Source of the DNA: Hyphomicrobium sp. MC1
GTDB lineage: Bacteria > Pseudomonadota > Alphaproteobacteria > Rhizobiales > Hyphomicrobiaceae
Direction: 5' to 3'
Length of the DNA: 64,000 bases
Assembly: GCF_000253295.1 (NCBI RefSeq)
Contig: NC_015717.1
Coordinates: 1,364,001-1,428,000 of the forward strand
In this document: piece after piece, positions 61,916 through 64,000 of the stretch
Position numbering within the stretch: the first letter of the stretch is position 1
Layout of the letters: the number at the start of each line of letters is the position of its first letter
The notes under the pieces: model-generated
What the model was told of the DNA's origin: nothing
The model's database searches: none
Seen by the model: the letters and a program-made list of their open reading frames with translations, nothing else
Position numbers and translations under genes: made by a program

Positions 61916-63256
61916 ATGCAGCGAATGCTGATCGCTGGTGGCGGGCGCTTGTGCGCCGCTGCTCTGGCACTGGCCGTGCTTTGCGCGGCTACTTTCGCAC
62001 CTGGCCTTTCCAGGTTTTTCACCATCTCAAGCGACGCCAAGGCGCACGCGCCAGCGGAGACCAAGGGTCATTCGGAAAGCGGACATCAGCATGACGAGGG
62101 GCATGCACATGACGCCGGTGGAGAGGCCGTAAACGAGGAAAACGGATCGGATGCTGCGCACGGCGAAGAAGCCGGTCACGAGCATCATGAGGGCCTCGAA
62201 GTCTCGCAGGATCGGATCGATGCCGAAGGCATTGCGTTGACGGAAGCCGGAGCGGGTGTGCTCGATCGGAGCCTGACAGTGCCGGGAACGGTGATCGCAG
62301 ACCGCAATCGCGTGGGGCGCGTTGCAGCCCAGGTTGTCGGCACAGTGGCCGAGTTGAAGAAGCGCCTTGGCGATGTCGTCGCGAAGAATGAAGTCGTCGC
62401 CATCCTGGACAGCCGGGAAGTGGCCGATGCGAAGAGCGAATACATCAACGCGCTTGTCAACGCGAACCTGCAAGAGACGCTCTTCGATCGCGAAAAAACG
62501 CTCTACGAGAAGCAGATTTCGGCGGAGCAGCGCTATTTGCGGGCGCAGGCTACCGATACCGAAGCGAAAGTCCGACGAGGCCTCGCGCATCAGAAGCTTG
62601 CTGCTCTGGGCGTCAGCGAATTGGACATCCAAACGTTAAAGCAGCGCGGCCAATCCGCAACGAACCTGCAACGTTACGAAATTCGCGCGCCGATCGGCGG
62701 GCGCATTGTCGAGCAGCTTGTCGATCTCGGAACACCCGTCGGGCGCGAGGGCGAAGCCAAGGAGCTTTATGCCATTGCCGATCTTTCGGTGGTGTGGATC
62801 GAGCTTGCCGTTTCGATCAGTCACCTTCCCGATATCAAAGAGGGACAGAGCGTGCTGGTCAGCGGCAGCCAACCGGCCGAGACGACATCGGGAAAAATCA
62901 TCTTTACGAGCCCGATGATCAATGAGGAGACGCGGACGGCGCGCGTCATCGCGTCGGTCGAGAATAAGGATCTGGCGCTACGGCCGGGTTCGTTCGTCAA
63001 CGCGGACATTCTTTTTGGAACGAAACCGGTTGGGCTGAAGCTTCCGAAAACCGCGCTGCAGACAGTCAAGGGTGAGACGATTGTTTATGTCCGCACCGAA
63101 CACGGCTTCGCAGCGCGCAAAGTGACGGTCGGCGGCACTGATGGCTCGTCTGTTGAGATCGTCGCTGGGATTGAGCCGGGCGAGACGGTTGCGGCGACGA
63201 ACACGTTCCTGCTCAAGGCCGAGAGCGGGAAATCCGAAGCTACGCATTCGCATTGA
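61916..63256 (+). CDS. CzcB-type heavy-metal efflux adaptor
   Basis: 446 residues: one N-terminal helix, a His/Asp/Glu-rich region (about 50-90: HSESGHQHDEGHAHDAGG, HGEEAGHEHHEG) that likely binds divalent metal, then adaptor domains (VPGTVIADRNRVGRVAAQVV; RAPIGGRIVEQLVDLGTPVG; HLPDIKEGQSVLVSGS). ATG 61916 is chosen over GTG 61901; neither has a good ribosome site. Followed 11 bp later by the CzcA-like pump gene; no czcC is upstream. Confidence 0.9.
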   Translation: MQRMLIAGGGRLCAAALALAVLCAATFAPGLSRFFTISSDAKAHAPAETKGHSESGHQHDEGHAHDAGGEAVNEENGSDAAHGEEAGHEHHEGLEVSQDRIDAEGIALTEAGAGVLDRSLTVPGTVIADRNRVGRVAAQVVGTVAELKKRLGDVVAKNEVVAILDSREVADAKSEYINALVNANLQETLFDREKTLYEKQISAEQRYLRAQATDTEAKVRRGLAHQKLAALGVSELDIQTLKQRGQSATNLQRYEIRAPIGGRIVEQLVDLGTPVGREGEAKELYAIADLSVVWIELAVSISHLPDIKEGQSVLVSGSQPAETTSGKIIFTSPMINEETRTARVIASVENKDLALRPGSFVNADILFGTKPVGLKLPKTALQTVKGETIVYVRTEHGFAARKVTVGGTDGSSVEIVAGIEPGETVAATNTFLLKAESGKSEATHSH

Positions 63257-63267
63257 GGACGCTCCCG

Positions 63268-64000
63268 ATGATTGCACAGGTGCTTGAATTTTCGGTCCGC
63301 CGTCGTTGGCTTGTCATTCTCCTGACACTGCTCGCCGCAAGCTACGGCGTATGGTCGCTTAATCGGCTGCTGATCGACGCCGTTCCCGACATCACGAACA
63401 ATCAGGTTCAGATCAATACCGTCGCGCCATCGTTGCCGCCGTTCGATATCGAAAAGCAGGTGACGTTTCCGATCGAGACGGCGCTTGCGGGGATACCGGG
63501 TCTTGAATACACGCGCTCGCTTAGTCGCAACGGCTTTTCGCAAGTCACGGCGGTTTTTACCGAAAGCACCGATATCTATTTCGCGCGCCAGCAAATCAGC
63601 GAGCGCTTGCGCGAAGTGGACGAGCGACTGCCGGCAGATGCTAAGCCGAGCCTTGGTCCGATTTCGACCGGCCTTGGTGAAATCTATATGTGGACCGTGG
63701 CTTTCGCGTCCAAAAGCGAACAGATGGGCGAGGTCGGGCCTCAAAGCGATGGCTCTTATGTGACGCCCGAGGGTCAACGTCTGACCAACGATATCGAGCG
63801 TGGCGCCTATCTGCGTACGGTCCAGGATTGGATCATCAAACCGCAGATCGCGAGCGTTCCCGGAATCGCTGGCGTCGACGTTATCGGTGGATACGAGAAG
63901 CAATATCTCGTGCAAGCGGATCCCGCGCGTCTGACAGCCCTCAATCTTTCCTTTGGTGACATCGTCGAAGCGCTTGAGAAAAATAACGTCAACCGCGGGG
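63268..64000 (+). CDS. CzcA-type heavy-metal RND pump, truncated by window end
   Basis: The first 244 residues of an HME-type RND permease; the frame is open at 64000. It begins MIAQVLEFSVRRRWLVILLT and shows the first periplasmic loop: LLIDAVPDITNNQVQINTVA, QVTFPIETALAGIPGLEYTR, FTESTDIYFARQQI and PSLGPISTGLGEIYMW. These match CzcA/CnrA (divalent metals) rather than CusA. Start ATG 63268, 11 bp after the adaptor gene. Confidence 0.92.
   Translation, partial: MIAQVLEFSVRRRWLVILLTLLAASYGVWSLNRLLIDAVPDITNNQVQINTVAPSLPPFDIEKQVTFPIETALAGIPGLEYTRSLSRNGFSQVTAVFTESTDIYFARQQISERLREVDERLPADAKPSLGPISTGLGEIYMWTVAFASKSEQMGEVGPQSDGSYVTPEGQRLTNDIERGAYLRTVQDWIIKPQIASVPGIAGVDVIGGYEKQYLVQADPARLTALNLSFGDIVEALEKNNVNRG

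Overview
The window looks like a chromosomal segment of a methylotrophic, budding alphaproteobacterium of the Hyphomicrobium type. This rests on overall protein character (branched-chain amino acid genes, alphaproteobacterial mreBCD-mrdA-rodA cluster, FYDLN-type TIGR02300 protein, MASE1/FixJ-type two-component pair, a PQQ-dependent dehydrogenase, OprB-like porins) and on high-GC coding sequence; no 16S or species marker is present, so the genus is an inference.

Layout. 1-8.5 kb: end of a membrane protein, an OprB-type porin, miaA, then ilvB, a small exported protein, a GST, ilvN, a LysE exporter and ilvC. 8.5-11.3 kb: a TonB-dependent siderophore receptor bracketed by the ilvC 3' end and a diverged second copy of that end, a likely insertion. 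11.3-12.1 kb: no gene but many strong hairpins. 12.1-16.6 kb: NUDIX protein, PhzF protein, a REP-like palindrome, cytochrome b561, and leuA behind a leucine-rich leader peptide. 16.8-22.3 kb: mreB, mreC, mreD, mrdA, rodA, in which PBP2 (mrdA) has lost the SxxK catalytic lysine.

22.5-28.4 kb is a small genomic island at tRNA-Lys(CTT). It runs to a 45-nt copy of the tRNA 3' half and then to a tyrosine-recombinase remnant. It carries a compact, unusual modification locus: a GT2-nucleotidyltransferase fusion, a PqqD-like peptide binder, an HPr-kinase-like/GT2 fusion, and a 78-residue peptide with a KWTKP...VPAHA segment and a Thr/Pro-rich tail. I consider this the best candidate for an undescribed system: a leader-guided peptide glycosylation/phosphorylation pathway.

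28.5-37.4 kb is accessory: a CusBA-type copper/silver RND operon with its own small metal-locus proteins, a broken MerR regulator tail, a cold-shock gene and a run of very small stress-type genes. 37.7-45 kb: a Tat-exported AstE/AspA-like zinc hydrolase, an HxlR regulator, a PQQ-dependent dehydrogenase and an opposing operon of a permease (ethanolamine-type APC) with small membrane proteins. 45.9-58.8 kb: a porin, a MASE1 histidine kinase/response regulator pair divergent from a complete RND efflux operon (permease, adaptor, outer-membrane lipoprotein), a TPR protein and an outer-membrane barrel. 59-64 kb: small exported and TPR proteins, then a CzcB-like adaptor and the beginning of a CzcA-like pump that runs off the window.
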